Assembly: GCA_001604105.1 (NCBI GenBank)
Contig: LVAQ01000023.1
Span: 62,001-126,000, forward strand
Length of the DNA: 64,000 nucleotides
Source of the DNA: Clostridiales bacterium Firm_11
GTDB lineage: Bacteria > Bacillota > Clostridia > Christensenellales > Aristaeellaceae
Reading direction: 5' to 3'
A model generated the notes under the pieces. The model ran no database searches. It was not told the origin of the DNA and was given only the letters and a program-made list of their open reading frames with translations. The translations under genes were made by a program, and so were the position numbers. Shown here piece after piece: positions 1 through 8,536 of this stretch. Every line of letters begins with the position of its first letter. The stretch's first letter is position 1.

Positions 1-172
1 TCGCAAGCCAGCGAAAGTACGATCCCTCCGGGAATAGCACCAACGCGCCCAGCGGCAGGAATGCCACCATGCGCATCACCAGTGCCATAATCATATATAG
101 AAGCGTGCGAAGGTAGAAGGTCAGCGGGTTTTGCCGTTTGGTTGCGGGTATCCTGTTTTCCTTCGTTTCCAT
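1..172 (-). CDS. N-terminus of an unidentified membrane protein (cut by window edge)
   Basis: An ATG at 172 follows a GGGGGAGG ribosome binding site and opens a frame that runs off the left edge, giving the first 57 residues. The N-terminus is basic and polar (METKENRIPATKRQ), then comes a long hydrophobic segment from about residue 19 to 48 ending in LFPEGSYFRWLA, so it is probably a multi-pass membrane protein. An overlapping ATG eight bases upstream is in another frame and lies too close to the Shine-Dalgarno sequence. The visible part is too short to assign a family. It is divergent from rnpB. Confidence 0.6.
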   Translation of the reverse strand, partial: METKENRIPATKRQNPLTFYLRTLLYMIMALVMRMVAFLPLGALVLFPEGSYFRWLA

Positions 173-310
173 TTTCCATTTCCTCCCCCGACGATGAATG
201 CTTCTTTGTTACATTGGTATCATTATACAACAGACTTGCATGGTATGCAAACACAACTTTACCCCGTCGTCCTTGTATTTGCTCATGTTTGAAGCTGCGT
301 TTTACTCACG

Positions 311-339
311 TTGACATCCCCCTGAAAACATGCTATTCT
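311..339 (+). promoter_or_regulatory. Promoter of rnpB
   Basis: TTGACA at 311-316, a 17 bp spacer and TATTCT at 334-339 preceded by an extended -10 TGC. Transcription would start near 345, exactly at the 5' side of the P1 helix of the RNase P RNA. This is a near-consensus housekeeping sigma promoter. Confidence 0.85.
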
Positions 340-341
340 GC

Positions 342-704
342 CTGTGCGGTAAGGCGGCCAGGCGATCGCGTGGCATGTGCCATGAGGAAAGTCCGAGCAT
401 CGCAGGGCAGGGTGCCGGCTAACGGCCGGTGAAGGCGACTTCAAGGAAAGTGCAACAGAAATAAACCGCCGCCGCCCGTGTGCCGACTCATCGGCGCAAG
501 GCAGCGGCAAGGATGGAAAGGCGAGGTAAGAGCTCACCCGCGCACCGGCGACGGATGCGCGCTGTAAACCCCACCCGATGCAAGATCCGAATGGGAGCAA
601 TACGGTTGCCCGCCGTGCCCCCGAAGAGATCGCAGGAACCGTGCGGTAACGCGCGGGCCAGATAGATGATCGTCCAACGACAGAACTCGGCTTACGACCG
701 CACT
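342..704 (+). ncRNA. rnpB: RNase P RNA, bacterial type A
   Basis: This is the catalytic RNA of RNase P, which removes 5' leaders from tRNA precursors. The universal blocks are present: GAGGAAAGTCCG at about 382, AGGGCAGGGTGCC at about 405, the ACAGAAA block, the TAAACCCCACC...GCAAGA block and the terminal AGATAGATGATCGTC followed by CAGAAC and CGGCTTAC. The ends are fixed by the P1 pairing of GTGCGGT (344-350) with ACCGCAC (697-703). The length of about 360 nt and the internal helices fit an ancestral type A RNA rather than the Bacillus type B RNA. All protein-like frames across it are shadows. Confidence 0.95.
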
Positions 705-753
705 TGCCGCAACCATATCGAAAATGCTTTGCAGAACATGCAGGGCGTTTTTC

Positions 754-782
754 TTTGCATACAATAGGTTTTATGCTATAAT
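754..782 (+). promoter_or_regulatory. Promoter of the small membrane protein gene
   Basis: TTTGCA at 754-759, a 17 bp spacer and a perfect TATAAT at 777-782 with an extended TGC. It lies about 50 bp upstream of the start codon at 839. Confidence 0.8.
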
Positions 783-838
783 AGAATAAATTTCCTGTTG
801 AACATCACCTATCGAAAGTATTGAATGGAGGAATCATC

Positions 839-1126
839 ATGTTTGAAAATGCAGGAAGCAAAATCCAGACCCTTGCCAAGGTTGTATGTGTACTGGGCAT
901 CATCATCTCGGTGATTGCCGGCATCATGATCCTCAGCGGCGGCACCGCGCTGCGGTATTATGGCGCCAGCATGAATGTCATCATCACAGGGCTGCTCACA
1001 ATCGTGATTGGTTCTCTGGCATCCTGGATTAACGCGTTGCTCCTGTACGCGTTGGGCAGCCTGGTTGAAAATGTTGCGATCATCAAAGCGGGCATGGCAC
1101 AACGGTCCGGTGAAACAACCAAATAA
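839..1126 (+). CDS. Small two-helix membrane protein, unknown function
   Basis: A 95-residue protein starting at ATG 839, 8 bases after GGAGG. A TTG further upstream would extend the frame but would swallow the Shine-Dalgarno sequence. The N-terminal stretch (FENAGSKIQTLAKVV) is followed by two hydrophobic helices at about residues 13-34 and 43-72 joined by a short polar turn. The tail LGSLVENVAIIKAGMAQ is amphipathic and probably cytoplasmic. Small proteins of this shape are common and uncharacterised in Clostridia. It has its own promoter and a monocistronic setting between rnpB and the T-box leader. No enzymatic motif is visible. Confidence 0.8.
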   Translation: MFENAGSKIQTLAKVVCVLGIIISVIAGIMILSGGTALRYYGASMNVIITGLLTIVIGSLASWINALLLYALGSLVENVAIIKAGMAQRSGETTK

Positions 1127-1236
1127 TAACCCCGTTCATCCTTATCTGGCATGCGTGCGATTAACGTTCGCTCTGCCTGCACCGATTCGCTAATCCGTCT
1201 GGTTTCCACAATACACCAAAAAAAAAGCGATTTCCC

Positions 1237-1265
1237 TTGCATCCCATGGACGTGCGTGCTATAAT
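1237..1265 (+). promoter_or_regulatory. Promoter of the pheST operon
   Basis: TTGCAT at 1237-1242, a 17 bp spacer and a perfect TATAAT at 1260-1265 with an extended TGC. The transcript would start near 1272, at the base of the T-box leader. Confidence 0.85.
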
Positions 1266-1271
1266 CACCTC

Positions 1272-1556
1272 AACCTGTGGCGTGCCGCAGGCCAAAGGCA
1301 ATGACGAAGACCAAAGCCCGTGTTCAGCGCGGTTTCCAGAGAGGGTGACAAACGCTGCAAGTCGCCCATTCCGTGTACGGGAAATTCCCTTCCGATGCCG
1401 TTCTGCCGAAAGCTTACGCCTGTAAGCAGAACCGGGGATCAGCACACCCCGTTATCAAGCGAGAGCATTTTCGCACTGGCGAAGATGGAATTTGGGTGGT
1501 ACAACGCGGCTTATGCCTTCGTCCCATGCGTAACGCAGGGGGCGGAGGCTTTTTTT
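1272..1556 (+). promoter_or_regulatory. T-box leader (tRNA-Phe sensing) of pheST
   Basis: A leader of about 285 nt that reads out uncharged tRNA. Stem I carries AGAGAGGG at about 1336 and the GCTG element at about 1354. UUC codons, the expected Phe specifier, occur at 1385-1387 and 1390-1392 on the 3' side of stem I; which one is used needs folding. The T-box block GGGTGGTACAACGCGG lies at 1494-1509. Its UGGU (1497-1500) pairs with the ACCA end of a tRNA with discriminator A, as in tRNA-Phe. The competing terminator is formed by GCCTTCGTCCC and GGGGGCGGAGGC followed by seven T (about 1515-1557). Low Phe-tRNA charging should let transcription run on into pheS. Confidence 0.92.
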
Positions 1557-1614
1557 CGCTTCAAGCCGCTCTCAAATTCAAACACCCCCATATCCACCAG
1601 AGGAGGATACGTCC

Positions 1615-2643
1615 ATGGCTATGTTGGAAACACTGCAAACCATCAAGCGGCAAGCCGAGGAACAATTGGCCACGCTCACCAGCACCGCAGCGCTGGATGC
1701 CCTGCGTGTGCGTGTGCTTGGCAAGAAAGGGGAGCTCACCGCCTTGCTCAAAGGTCTGGGTCAGCTTGCCCCTGAGGAGCGCCCCACCGTAGGCGCACAG
1801 ATCAATGAAGTTCACGCCTGGCTCAACGAACGGATGGATGCGCATCTTGCCCTGTTGCAGGCGCGGGAGCGGGAGCTCGCCCTGCAGATGGAAACGATCG
1901 ATGTTACCGAGCCCCGCCCCATGCCAAAGATCGGCGCGGCGCATCCCATAACGCTGGTAATGCATGAACTGATTGAGTGCTTCACCGGCATGGGTTTTGA
2001 AGTGATGCAGGGACCCGAGGTGGAGCTGGATCACTACAACTTCGAGCTGATGAACCTGCCCAAGAACCACCCCGCGCGTGACGCGCAGGATACCTTCTAC
2101 ATGGATGACAACATCGTCCTGCGAACCCATACCAGCCCCATGCAGGCGCGCGCGATGCTTACGCGCAAACCGCCCATCCGCATCATCTGCCCCGGTCGCG
2201 TATACCGTGCCGACGAGGTAGATGCAACGCACAGCCCCGTCTTTCACCAGATGGAAGGGCTGGTGGTGGATGAGCATGTGACCATGGCGGATCTGCGCGG
2301 AACGCTGGATGCCTTTGCCAAAAAAATGTACGGCGAGGATGTGTCCACACGTTTCCGCCCCAGCTTCTTCCCCTTTACAGAACCCAGCGCGGAGGTAGAT
2401 CTCACCTGTTCATCCTGCCATGGCAAGGGTTGCCGCATCTGCAAAGAAACCGGCTGGATCGAAGTGCTTGGCTCCGGCATGGTGAACCCAAAGGTACTGG
2501 AGATGTGCGGCATCGACAGCACACGCTACAGCGGGTTCGCCTTTGGCATCGGCATGGAACGGCTGGCCATGCGGCGTTTTGGCATCCGTGATATGCGCCT
2601 GCTCTATGAGGGTGACGCGCGGCTGCTGGGTCAGTTGCGCTAA
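1615..2643 (+). CDS. pheS: Phenylalanine--tRNA ligase alpha subunit
   Basis: Catalytic subunit of the alpha2-beta2 phenylalanyl-tRNA synthetase, which charges tRNA-Phe in the cytoplasm. The 342 residues match the usual bacterial length. Residues 1-85 form the tRNA-binding coiled coil (KRQAEEQLATLTS and following). The class II core follows, with motif 2 around FHQMEGLVVD (about residue 210) and motif 3 at GFAFGIGMERLAM (about residue 305). A CxxC...CxxC pair at about residues 263-274 (SSCHGKGCRIC) sits in the core as in other Firmicutes. ATG 1615 follows AGAGGAGG by a normal distance. It is the first gene after the Phe T-box and is 21 bp from pheT. Confidence 0.97.
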   Translation: MAMLETLQTIKRQAEEQLATLTSTAALDALRVRVLGKKGELTALLKGLGQLAPEERPTVGAQINEVHAWLNERMDAHLALLQARERELALQMETIDVTEPRPMPKIGAAHPITLVMHELIECFTGMGFEVMQGPEVELDHYNFELMNLPKNHPARDAQDTFYMDDNIVLRTHTSPMQARAMLTRKPPIRIICPGRVYRADEVDATHSPVFHQMEGLVVDEHVTMADLRGTLDAFAKKMYGEDVSTRFRPSFFPFTEPSAEVDLTCSSCHGKGCRICKETGWIEVLGSGMVNPKVLEMCGIDSTRYSGFAFGIGMERLAMRRFGIRDMRLLYEGDARLLGQLR

Positions 2644-2664
2644 CGTGGGAAGGAGAAACAAACG

Positions 2665-5052
2665 ATGAAACTATCGCTCAATATGCTTCGCGAGTATACC
2701 GATATCCCCGTGACCCCCAAGGAGTACGAAAACCGTATGATCATGACCGGCACGGCCGTAGAGGGCATGGAGGACATCGGCGGGGGCATCGAAAACGTAG
2801 TGGTCGGCCGTGTGCTCACCTGTACGGATGTGGAGGGCACCCACCTGCACCAGTGTACCGTGGATGTGGGCGCCGCCGCCCCGCTTTCCATCGTGTGCGG
2901 CGCGCCAAACGTATACGCGGGCGCGCTGGTGCCCGTGGCGCTGGATGGCGCCCGCCTGCCAGGGGGAATCAAGATCAAATCCGGCAAGCTGCGCGGCATG
3001 GTCAGCGAAGGCATGCTCTGCGCCGCTACCGAACTGGGTGTGCCTGCCGATCTGTATCCCAACGTCGGGGACGCGGGGCTTCTGCTCTTTCAGGAGGATT
3101 ATCCTCTGGGCAGCGATGTAAAACCAATTCTGGGGCTTGATGATTATGCCGTGGATTTTGATATTCTCGCCAACAGACCCGATTGCCTTTGCGCCATGGG
3201 CATCGCGCGGGAAACCGCCGCGGCGCTGGGCACACCGTTTCACCCCCCCGCCGTTACTGTGCGGGAAGCGGGCGGCAACATCCAGGATGAAGTGCGCGTT
3301 CGGGTGGATGACAGCGATTTATGCCCCCGTTACAGTGCTCGGGTAATCAAAAACGTGCGCATCGCGCCTTCTCCCCTGTGGCTGCGCAAATACCTGCACG
3401 CGGCGGGTTTGCGTTCCATCAACAACATCGTGGATATTACCAACTATGTGATGATCGAGCACGGCCATCCCATGCACGCTTTTGACCTTGCCAAAGTGCG
3501 CGGCAGGCAGATTATCGTACGTCGTGCCAAGGCAGGCGAAACCCTGACCACGCTGGACGGAGAACACCGCGTCCTGCGCACGGATGATCTGGTGATCTGC
3601 GATCAAGAACGCGCCACCGGCCTTGCGGGCATTATGGGCGGCGAGGAGAGCGAGATTACCGAAACCACCGCCGAGGTAATGTTTGAATGCGCAAGCTTTG
3701 ACCGCACGGCCATCCGCCTTACGGGGCGCGCGCTGGGCATGCGAACCGAATCCAGCGGACGTTTCGAGCGCGGCGTAAGCCCTGCCACCACGATGGCCGC
3801 GCTGGATCGCGCCTGTATGCTGGTAAACCTGCTGGATGCCGGCGATGTCGTCACGGGCGCAGTCGATCTTTATCCCGCGCCCACGCCGCCGCAGGTCATC
3901 AGCGCCAGCGTGGTGCGCATCGCCCAACGCGCGGGCACCGATATCCCCGCACAAGCAATGGTGGATATCCTGACCAGGCTGGCCTATCAGGTCACATTGG
4001 ATGGCAACCGCCTGACCGTGGCCGTACCTGCCTTCCGCTCGGATGTGGATGGCGAAGCCGATCTGTGCGAGGATGTGCTGCGTATTTACGGGTATGAGCA
4101 CATCGGCTGTACGCGCCTGCGCGGGGAGACCACCCAAGGCGGCACAACGCCGATGCTCAAGCTGGCCGCTCGTGCGGCGGGCATCCTGCATGGCATGGGC
4201 TATATCGAAGTGATGAATTACAGCTTCCTGGGCTTGAAACAGCTTGAAAAGCTGGGTTTGCCCGAAGGGGACGCGCGTTTGGCGCCCATGCCCATCCGTA
4301 ACCCGCTGGGCGAAGATACGGCCGTCATGCGCCCCACCCTCGCGCCGGATATGCTCAAAACCGTCGCCTATAATATGAACCACGGTACGCCCGCGGCAAA
4401 CCTGTACGAAATCGCCGCCGTGTTTGACCACCACAACCCTACGGCGGAAGGGTTGCCGCAGGAAACGCAAACCCTTTGCCTGGGCAGCTACGGCGAAGGT
4501 GTAGACTTCTTTACTGTGCGCGGCGCGTTGGAAGCCATTCTGTACGCGGCCGGCATCCAATGCGAGGTCACCGCGGGCGCGGATCAATACTATCACCCCG
4601 GGCGCAGCGCAAGGTTGATCGCCGATGGCATTACCTTTGCCCAACTCGGCGAAGTGCATCCTGCTACGCGTGAAGCGTTTGATATCCCGCGACGCGCCGT
4701 GCTGGCGGAAGTCAACCTGCAAGCTGTGCTCCAGCATGCCGTACCCATGGGCGAGCTATCCCCCTTGCCGCGCTTCCCAAGTGTAGCGCGGGATTTGGCA
4801 CTGGTCATGAGCGAAACCGTAGCCGTGGGTCCGCTGATGGCCGCCATGCGTCGCGCAGGCGGGAATCTGCTAGAATCCATCGAGATGTTTGACGTCTACC
4901 GCGGTTTGCAGGTTGGCGCAGGCAACAAAAGCGTAGCGTTCTCGCTCACATTCCGCGCTAGCGACCGTACTTTGACCGAGCCGGAAATCCAAAAAGCCAT
5001 GGACAAGGTGCTGCGCAGCTGTACTGCACAGTTTGGCGCCATACTTCGGTAA
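2665..5052 (+). CDS. pheT: Phenylalanine--tRNA ligase beta subunit
   Basis: Beta subunit of phenylalanyl-tRNA synthetase, carrying tRNA binding and editing. The 795 residues are standard. An EMAP-like tRNA-binding domain lies at about residues 40-150, the B3/B4 editing domain at about 210-395 (with HPMHAFDL and MGGEESEI), the B5 domain at about 400-475, a catalytic-like core after that, and the FDX-ACB anticodon-binding domain at about 700-795 (PLPRFPSVARDLA). The Shine-Dalgarno sequence is GGAAGGAG before ATG 2665. It is co-transcribed with pheS and so is under T-box control. Confidence 0.97.
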   Translation: MKLSLNMLREYTDIPVTPKEYENRMIMTGTAVEGMEDIGGGIENVVVGRVLTCTDVEGTHLHQCTVDVGAAAPLSIVCGAPNVYAGALVPVALDGARLPGGIKIKSGKLRGMVSEGMLCAATELGVPADLYPNVGDAGLLLFQEDYPLGSDVKPILGLDDYAVDFDILANRPDCLCAMGIARETAAALGTPFHPPAVTVREAGGNIQDEVRVRVDDSDLCPRYSARVIKNVRIAPSPLWLRKYLHAAGLRSINNIVDITNYVMIEHGHPMHAFDLAKVRGRQIIVRRAKAGETLTTLDGEHRVLRTDDLVICDQERATGLAGIMGGEESEITETTAEVMFECASFDRTAIRLTGRALGMRTESSGRFERGVSPATTMAALDRACMLVNLLDAGDVVTGAVDLYPAPTPPQVISASVVRIAQRAGTDIPAQAMVDILTRLAYQVTLDGNRLTVAVPAFRSDVDGEADLCEDVLRIYGYEHIGCTRLRGETTQGGTTPMLKLAARAAGILHGMGYIEVMNYSFLGLKQLEKLGLPEGDARLAPMPIRNPLGEDTAVMRPTLAPDMLKTVAYNMNHGTPAANLYEIAAVFDHHNPTAEGLPQETQTLCLGSYGEGVDFFTVRGALEAILYAAGIQCEVTAGADQYYHPGRSARLIADGITFAQLGEVHPATREAFDIPRRAVLAEVNLQAVLQHAVPMGELSPLPRFPSVARDLALVMSETVAVGPLMAAMRRAGGNLLESIEMFDVYRGLQVGAGNKSVAFSLTFRASDRTLTEPEIQKAMDKVLRSCTAQFGAILR

Positions 5053-5096
5053 CCCTGCGCCCCACTACCCAAATACACTGGGCGCTGCCGTTTCGT

Positions 5097-5130
5097 TCCC
5101 GAACGAAAGCCCGCATATGGTTGTTCGGGA
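5097..5130. terminator. Inverted repeat after pheT
   Basis: TCCCGAAC (5097-5104) pairs with GTTCGGGA (5123-5130), giving an 8 bp perfect stem with an 18-base loop. No T tract follows, so it may protect the 3' end rather than terminate on its own. Confidence 0.4.
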
Positions 5131-5153
5131 CATGTGTACGGTACCCTTTCATC

Positions 5154-5219
5154 GACGGGTCTTACCCAAGCAAAGGCAGGTTCCACAGCCTGCTTTCGTT
5201 TGGGCAAGACCCGTCGTTT
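5154..5219. terminator. Long hairpin between convergent pheT and GNAT genes
   Basis: GACGGGTC (5154-5161) pairs with GACCCGTC (5208-5215), and the helix continues inward with CCCAA/TTGGG and GGCAGG/CCTGC, so most of the 62 bases fold into one imperfect stem. It is followed by GTTTTG. Its position between two converging genes suggests a two-way terminator, though the T tract is short. Confidence 0.55.
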
Positions 5220-5240
5220 TGCGCAAAGGTCTATGATCGA

Positions 5241-5790
5241 TCAGTCGTGTGGCGCTCCATCCTCCGCTATATGCGCGATTGTCTCTTCAATGGCGGCAAA
5301 CAGCACGACATCCTCCGTCATCCTGTGACCGCTGATCTCATCCGTGCGTTGCCCGATCGGCTCCCCCCCCCATATGCCTGTAAAATGCCAAAGCGGGATT
5401 ACCCCGCAGGCAATTGATAATCAGGCTGCTGTAGCCCATCGCTTGCAGCGCTTTTATTCCTGCCAGAAATAGTGCTTTTCCAATATGTTTGCCTTGAAAT
5501 CCCTCCAGCACATACAGCGCGTACACTTCGCCCATGCCTGCGTATGCCTCCGCGCGGGCGCTGCCAAACATGCAAAAGCCAATAATGGTATCATCCTCCG
5601 TGGCGACAAGAAAATTATCCTGCGCGGCAATGGTTTCTTTGGTGACCGCAGCACGCGTTTGCAGATGACGGATGCGCTCATCGATCACCTGCTGCGGCAC
5701 AAGCCCCCGGTACGCGGTATCCCAGGTATACACATTAACAATGGTAATCCCCAGCGCGTCAGCAGGCGACGCTTTTCGAATGGTGATCAT
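5241..5790 (-). pseudogene. GNAT family N-acetyltransferase, frameshifted in a run of nine C
   Basis: The frame from ATG 5790 reads as a GNAT acetyltransferase: an MITIRKASPADA start, a central GEVYALYVLEGFQG strand and acetyl-CoA loop (KHIGKALFLAG), then LRGNPALAFYRHMGG. It stops early at 5338 after 150 residues. Dropping one base from the C run at 5363-5371 restores an open frame that continues EPIGQRTDEISGHRMTEDVV and ends at TGA 5241-5243, giving about 182 residues, the normal family length. The restored tail has the typical final GNAT strands. So the gene is interrupted by +1 slippage, either a real frameshift, a phase-variable switch, or a sequencing error in the homopolymer. The substrate is unknown. 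An extended -10 (TGGTACAAT, 5836-5844) lies upstream. Confidence 0.8.
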
Positions 5791-5931
5791 ACTCGGTTTC
5801 CTTTCGATTCGCTTGCATTGTGTCTAGTCAAAGGGATTGTACCATATCGCGCTTTTCACCGCCATCAAGGATGCCATGCCGCTGATGACCCCTCGCGTTT
5901 CTCACAGTTTTGTAAGGTGGCCTTCCCGCGC

Positions 5932-5960
5932 TTTACAAAGCGCTTGGCTGCTGGTATGCT
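5932..5960 (+). promoter_or_regulatory. Promoter of the VanZ-RDD gene
   Basis: TTTACA at 5932-5937, a 17 bp spacer and TATGCT at 5955-5960. The transcript would start near 5967, which rules out start codons upstream of that point for the next gene. Confidence 0.7.
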
Positions 5961-5995
5961 TTTCATGTGAATACGAAACAATGGAGGCATCCCGA

Positions 5996-7246
5996 TTGCG
6001 CGCTTATACCGAACCCATTATGACCGCGGTTTTGGTCTTCCCCTTCATCGCGGCAATGATCACCTTGCCCTATATGGTTTACCAGTATCGCCGATACGGG
6101 GCGATCCTCCTTTTGCGTACGGCACTTTCCTACTCGTTCATACTCTACCTGATGTGCGCCTACTTCCTGACCATGCTTCCCCTGCCAAGCGTCGAAGTGG
6201 TCGCAGGTTTAACAACCCCCTATCTCCAGTTGGTTCCTTTTACTGATTGGGTTTTGTGGATACGAAATTCAGGTTTTGTGCTATCCGACCCGTCCACATG
6301 GAAGGGACTCATCATCAACCGCGATCTGTTTGTGCTCCTTGCCAACATCGTCATGACCATCCCCTTTGGCATCTATATGCGGTATTATTTTGGTTACAGT
6401 CTGCGTAAAACGTTGTTGCTTTCCCTGTCACTCAGCCTCGTTTTTGAACTTACGCAGCTCAGCGCGCTCTTTGGCCTCTATCCCCGCCCCTACCGGCTTT
6501 GTGAAACGGATGATTTGATTACCAATACGTTTGGCGGCGTGCTTGGATACTTTCTTGCTTCGCCGCTGATGCGGTTTCTGCCCTCGCGAGAACGCATGGA
6601 TGAAGTGGCTTACCGCCGCGGAATGCATGTGAGCGTTACCCGCCGCGTCACTGCCGCCATTGTGGATTGGTTTGTGCTGGGCATCGCGCTGTTGTTTCTG
6701 TTGCCCAGCACCTCTTTGCTGCTGCAGCGCCTTTCCGTGGAAGCGCCATGGAATTGGGTCATCGCGCTTATGATCATCTACGCAGGGCTTGTGCTGGGGT
6801 ATTTTGTCCTTGGGCAATGGTTGCAAAAAGGGTTCACCTTGGGCAAGCGGCTCACGCACCTCAGGCTGATCGATCAGCGGGATGGCAGGCGTCCAAAATT
6901 CTGGCAATTGCTAACGCGCTATGCGATTATCTATTTTATCTTTCTGCCGTTGCCCGCTTTCGCTATGGTGGCGCTGTTGTTTGCTTTCAGGGGCGAGCAG
7001 CTGGACATCCTGCTAGTGAGCGTGTTTGTGATTTTAATGCTGTTTTTCGCAGCGGGACTTATCTGGGTATTCCTCGGCGTTATCAATCGCAGCAATCAAA
7101 TGCCGCATGGCGCCTTGAGCCAAACGCGCAACATCAGCACATTGCCTGTCACCGAGGATATGCTCGGCAAAGTAGGTCAGCCGTTGGGCGAAAATCAGGA
7201 ATTGCTGCCGCCGGAAGCCGCGCCGGGACCGATGCTCAACGAGTGA
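5996..7246 (+). CDS. VanZ-like and RDD domain membrane protein
   Basis: A polytopic membrane protein of 416 residues. The first half has VanZ features: several helices, LVPFTDW at about residue 75 and a helix around SLVFELTQLSALFGLYPRPYRLCETDDLITNTFGGVLGY. The second half is an RDD domain, with RRVTAAIVDWFVLG at its first helix and the GFTLGKRLTHLRLIDQRDGRR block later. A hydrophilic tail of about 50 residues follows. TTG 5996 is preferred as start because GGAGG sits 8 bases before it; an in-frame ATG at 5981 overlaps that Shine-Dalgarno site. VanZ relatives give low-level teicoplanin resistance, but most, including fused forms, have no proven role. It is monocistronic. Confidence 0.85.
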   Translation: MRAYTEPIMTAVLVFPFIAAMITLPYMVYQYRRYGAILLLRTALSYSFILYLMCAYFLTMLPLPSVEVVAGLTTPYLQLVPFTDWVLWIRNSGFVLSDPSTWKGLIINRDLFVLLANIVMTIPFGIYMRYYFGYSLRKTLLLSLSLSLVFELTQLSALFGLYPRPYRLCETDDLITNTFGGVLGYFLASPLMRFLPSRERMDEVAYRRGMHVSVTRRVTAAIVDWFVLGIALLFLLPSTSLLLQRLSVEAPWNWVIALMIIYAGLVLGYFVLGQWLQKGFTLGKRLTHLRLIDQRDGRRPKFWQLLTRYAIIYFIFLPLPAFAMVALLFAFRGEQLDILLVSVFVILMLFFAAGLIWVFLGVINRSNQMPHGALSQTRNISTLPVTEDMLGKVGQPLGENQELLPPEAAPGPMLNE

Positions 7247-7284
7247 TTCTCCCCCGTGGGGCAGTTGGTATCCCTTATATTGAA

Positions 7285-7310
7285 AAAGCGGGGCATGCCC
7301 CCGTTTTTTT
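7285..7310 (+). terminator. Rho-independent terminator after the VanZ-RDD gene
   Basis: AAAAAGCGGGG and CCCCCGTTTTTTT (7284-7310) fold into a short GC stem with a CATG loop and a run of seven T. Confidence 0.8.
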
Positions 7311-7434
7311 GTCGTTGGCAGAGTAACGAAGCTCCAGCTTTCGGTAAACATTTCTTGTTGCGTCGCCACGCAAACAGGATTTAACGCAGTCGATACGGAA
7401 TACAATCTATGATAGCAAAGAGGGGGCGACGGGC

Positions 7435-8439
7435 ATGACCATCCGCGAACAACAGGAGCAATACGAAGCTTCATGGCTTTCCGATCTAGCCAAACGAAGC
7501 GTGGATACGCGCGGAAGGGAACGCCCGGTGGTGCCCTGTGAAGTCAGGACGGATTTTCAGCGCGATCGTGACCGCATCATCCATTGTAAAAGTTTTCGCA
7601 GGCTCAAGTTCAAAACGCAGGTTTTTCTGGCGCCCAAGGGCGATCACTACCGCACGCGCCTCACCCATACCCTGGAAGTATCTCAAGTTGCCAGAACGCT
7701 CGCCCGCGCTTTGCGCCTGAATGAGGATTTAACCGAAGCCATTGCGTTAGGGCATGATTTAGGCCACACGCCTTTTGGACACATTGGCGAGAAGACGCTT
7801 GACCGCCTCGTACCGGGCGGGTTCAAGCACAACGAGCAAAGCCTGCGCATGGTGGATCTGTTGGAGAAGGACGGTAAAGGCCTGAACCTGACCTGGGAAG
7901 TGCGGGACGGCATCCTAAACCACAGCGGCGAAAATGAGCCCGCGACGCTGGAAGGCTGGTGTGTACGCCGGGCGGATCGCGTTGCCTACATCAATCACGA
8001 TATCGATGATGCCATCCGCGGCGGGATTCTCAAGCCGTTTGAACTGCCCCGCAGTTGCCTGACCGTGCTTGGGGATACGCACAGCAAGCGCATCAACACC
8101 ATGATACTGGACATCATTCAAACCAGCGCAGGGCAGCCCTTTGTGCGCATGAGCGATGAGGTTAGTCAGGCAAGCGATGATTTGCGCACGTTTCTGTTCG
8201 CCAATGTATACAATGACGCATGGCGCGCACAGGAAGAAAAGCGATGTGATTTTGTGCTGGAAGCGCTTTATAACCACTACTGCCAAAACCCGACCGCTAT
8301 GCCGGATGAGTATGTCCAAATCGCCTACCGCGAAGGCATCGGCCGCGGCGTTTGCGACTTTTTGGCCTGCATGACCGATCGGTATGCCATCGATGATTTT
8401 ACTGCCCTGTTTGTCCCCAATGATTTTGCGATTCGCTAA
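7435..8439 (+). CDS. dGTP triphosphohydrolase-like HD protein
   Basis: A 334-residue HD-superfamily phosphohydrolase of the dGTPase-like type. Members convert dNTPs to nucleosides plus triphosphate. The metal-binding histidine and aspartate motifs are intact: RTRLTHTLEV near residue 77 and ALGHDLGHTPFGHIGE near residue 103, with a later ADRVAYINHDIDDAI near residue 180 that supplies the last ligand. ATG 7435 is preceded by AGAGGGGG. It heads the dnaG-rpoD cluster, an arrangement seen in many Clostridia, so a role in dNTP balance during replication is likely. The upstream -10 is TACAAT at 7401-7406 but no good -35 is visible. Confidence 0.9.
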   Translation: MTIREQQEQYEASWLSDLAKRSVDTRGRERPVVPCEVRTDFQRDRDRIIHCKSFRRLKFKTQVFLAPKGDHYRTRLTHTLEVSQVARTLARALRLNEDLTEAIALGHDLGHTPFGHIGEKTLDRLVPGGFKHNEQSLRMVDLLEKDGKGLNLTWEVRDGILNHSGENEPATLEGWCVRRADRVAYINHDIDDAIRGGILKPFELPRSCLTVLGDTHSKRINTMILDIIQTSAGQPFVRMSDEVSQASDDLRTFLFANVYNDAWRAQEEKRCDFVLEALYNHYCQNPTAMPDEYVQIAYREGIGRGVCDFLACMTDRYAIDDFTALFVPNDFAIR

Positions 8440-8536
8440 CGGCTATCCCGTTTCGGAATCGTTTTGATGCAAAATGTTCAGGCCCGTGGCAGGAATGCCT
8501 GTGCGGGCGGCGAATCTGATAGAAGGTGAAGCAAAC

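Noticed and set aside
283..764. Protein-like frames across 142-764 on both strands
   Set aside because: The region is covered by a clear RNase P RNA with matching promoter and P1 pairing.
3319..4737. Long 472-codon minus-strand frame inside pheT
   Set aside because: It is fully antisense to a well-conserved pheT, has no ribosome site and no recognisable domain; high GC content makes such shadow frames common.
5837..5980. Upstream extension of the VanZ-RDD protein to 5837
   Set aside because: It would place the start before the -35 of the only promoter, and the extra residues show no membrane or domain pattern.
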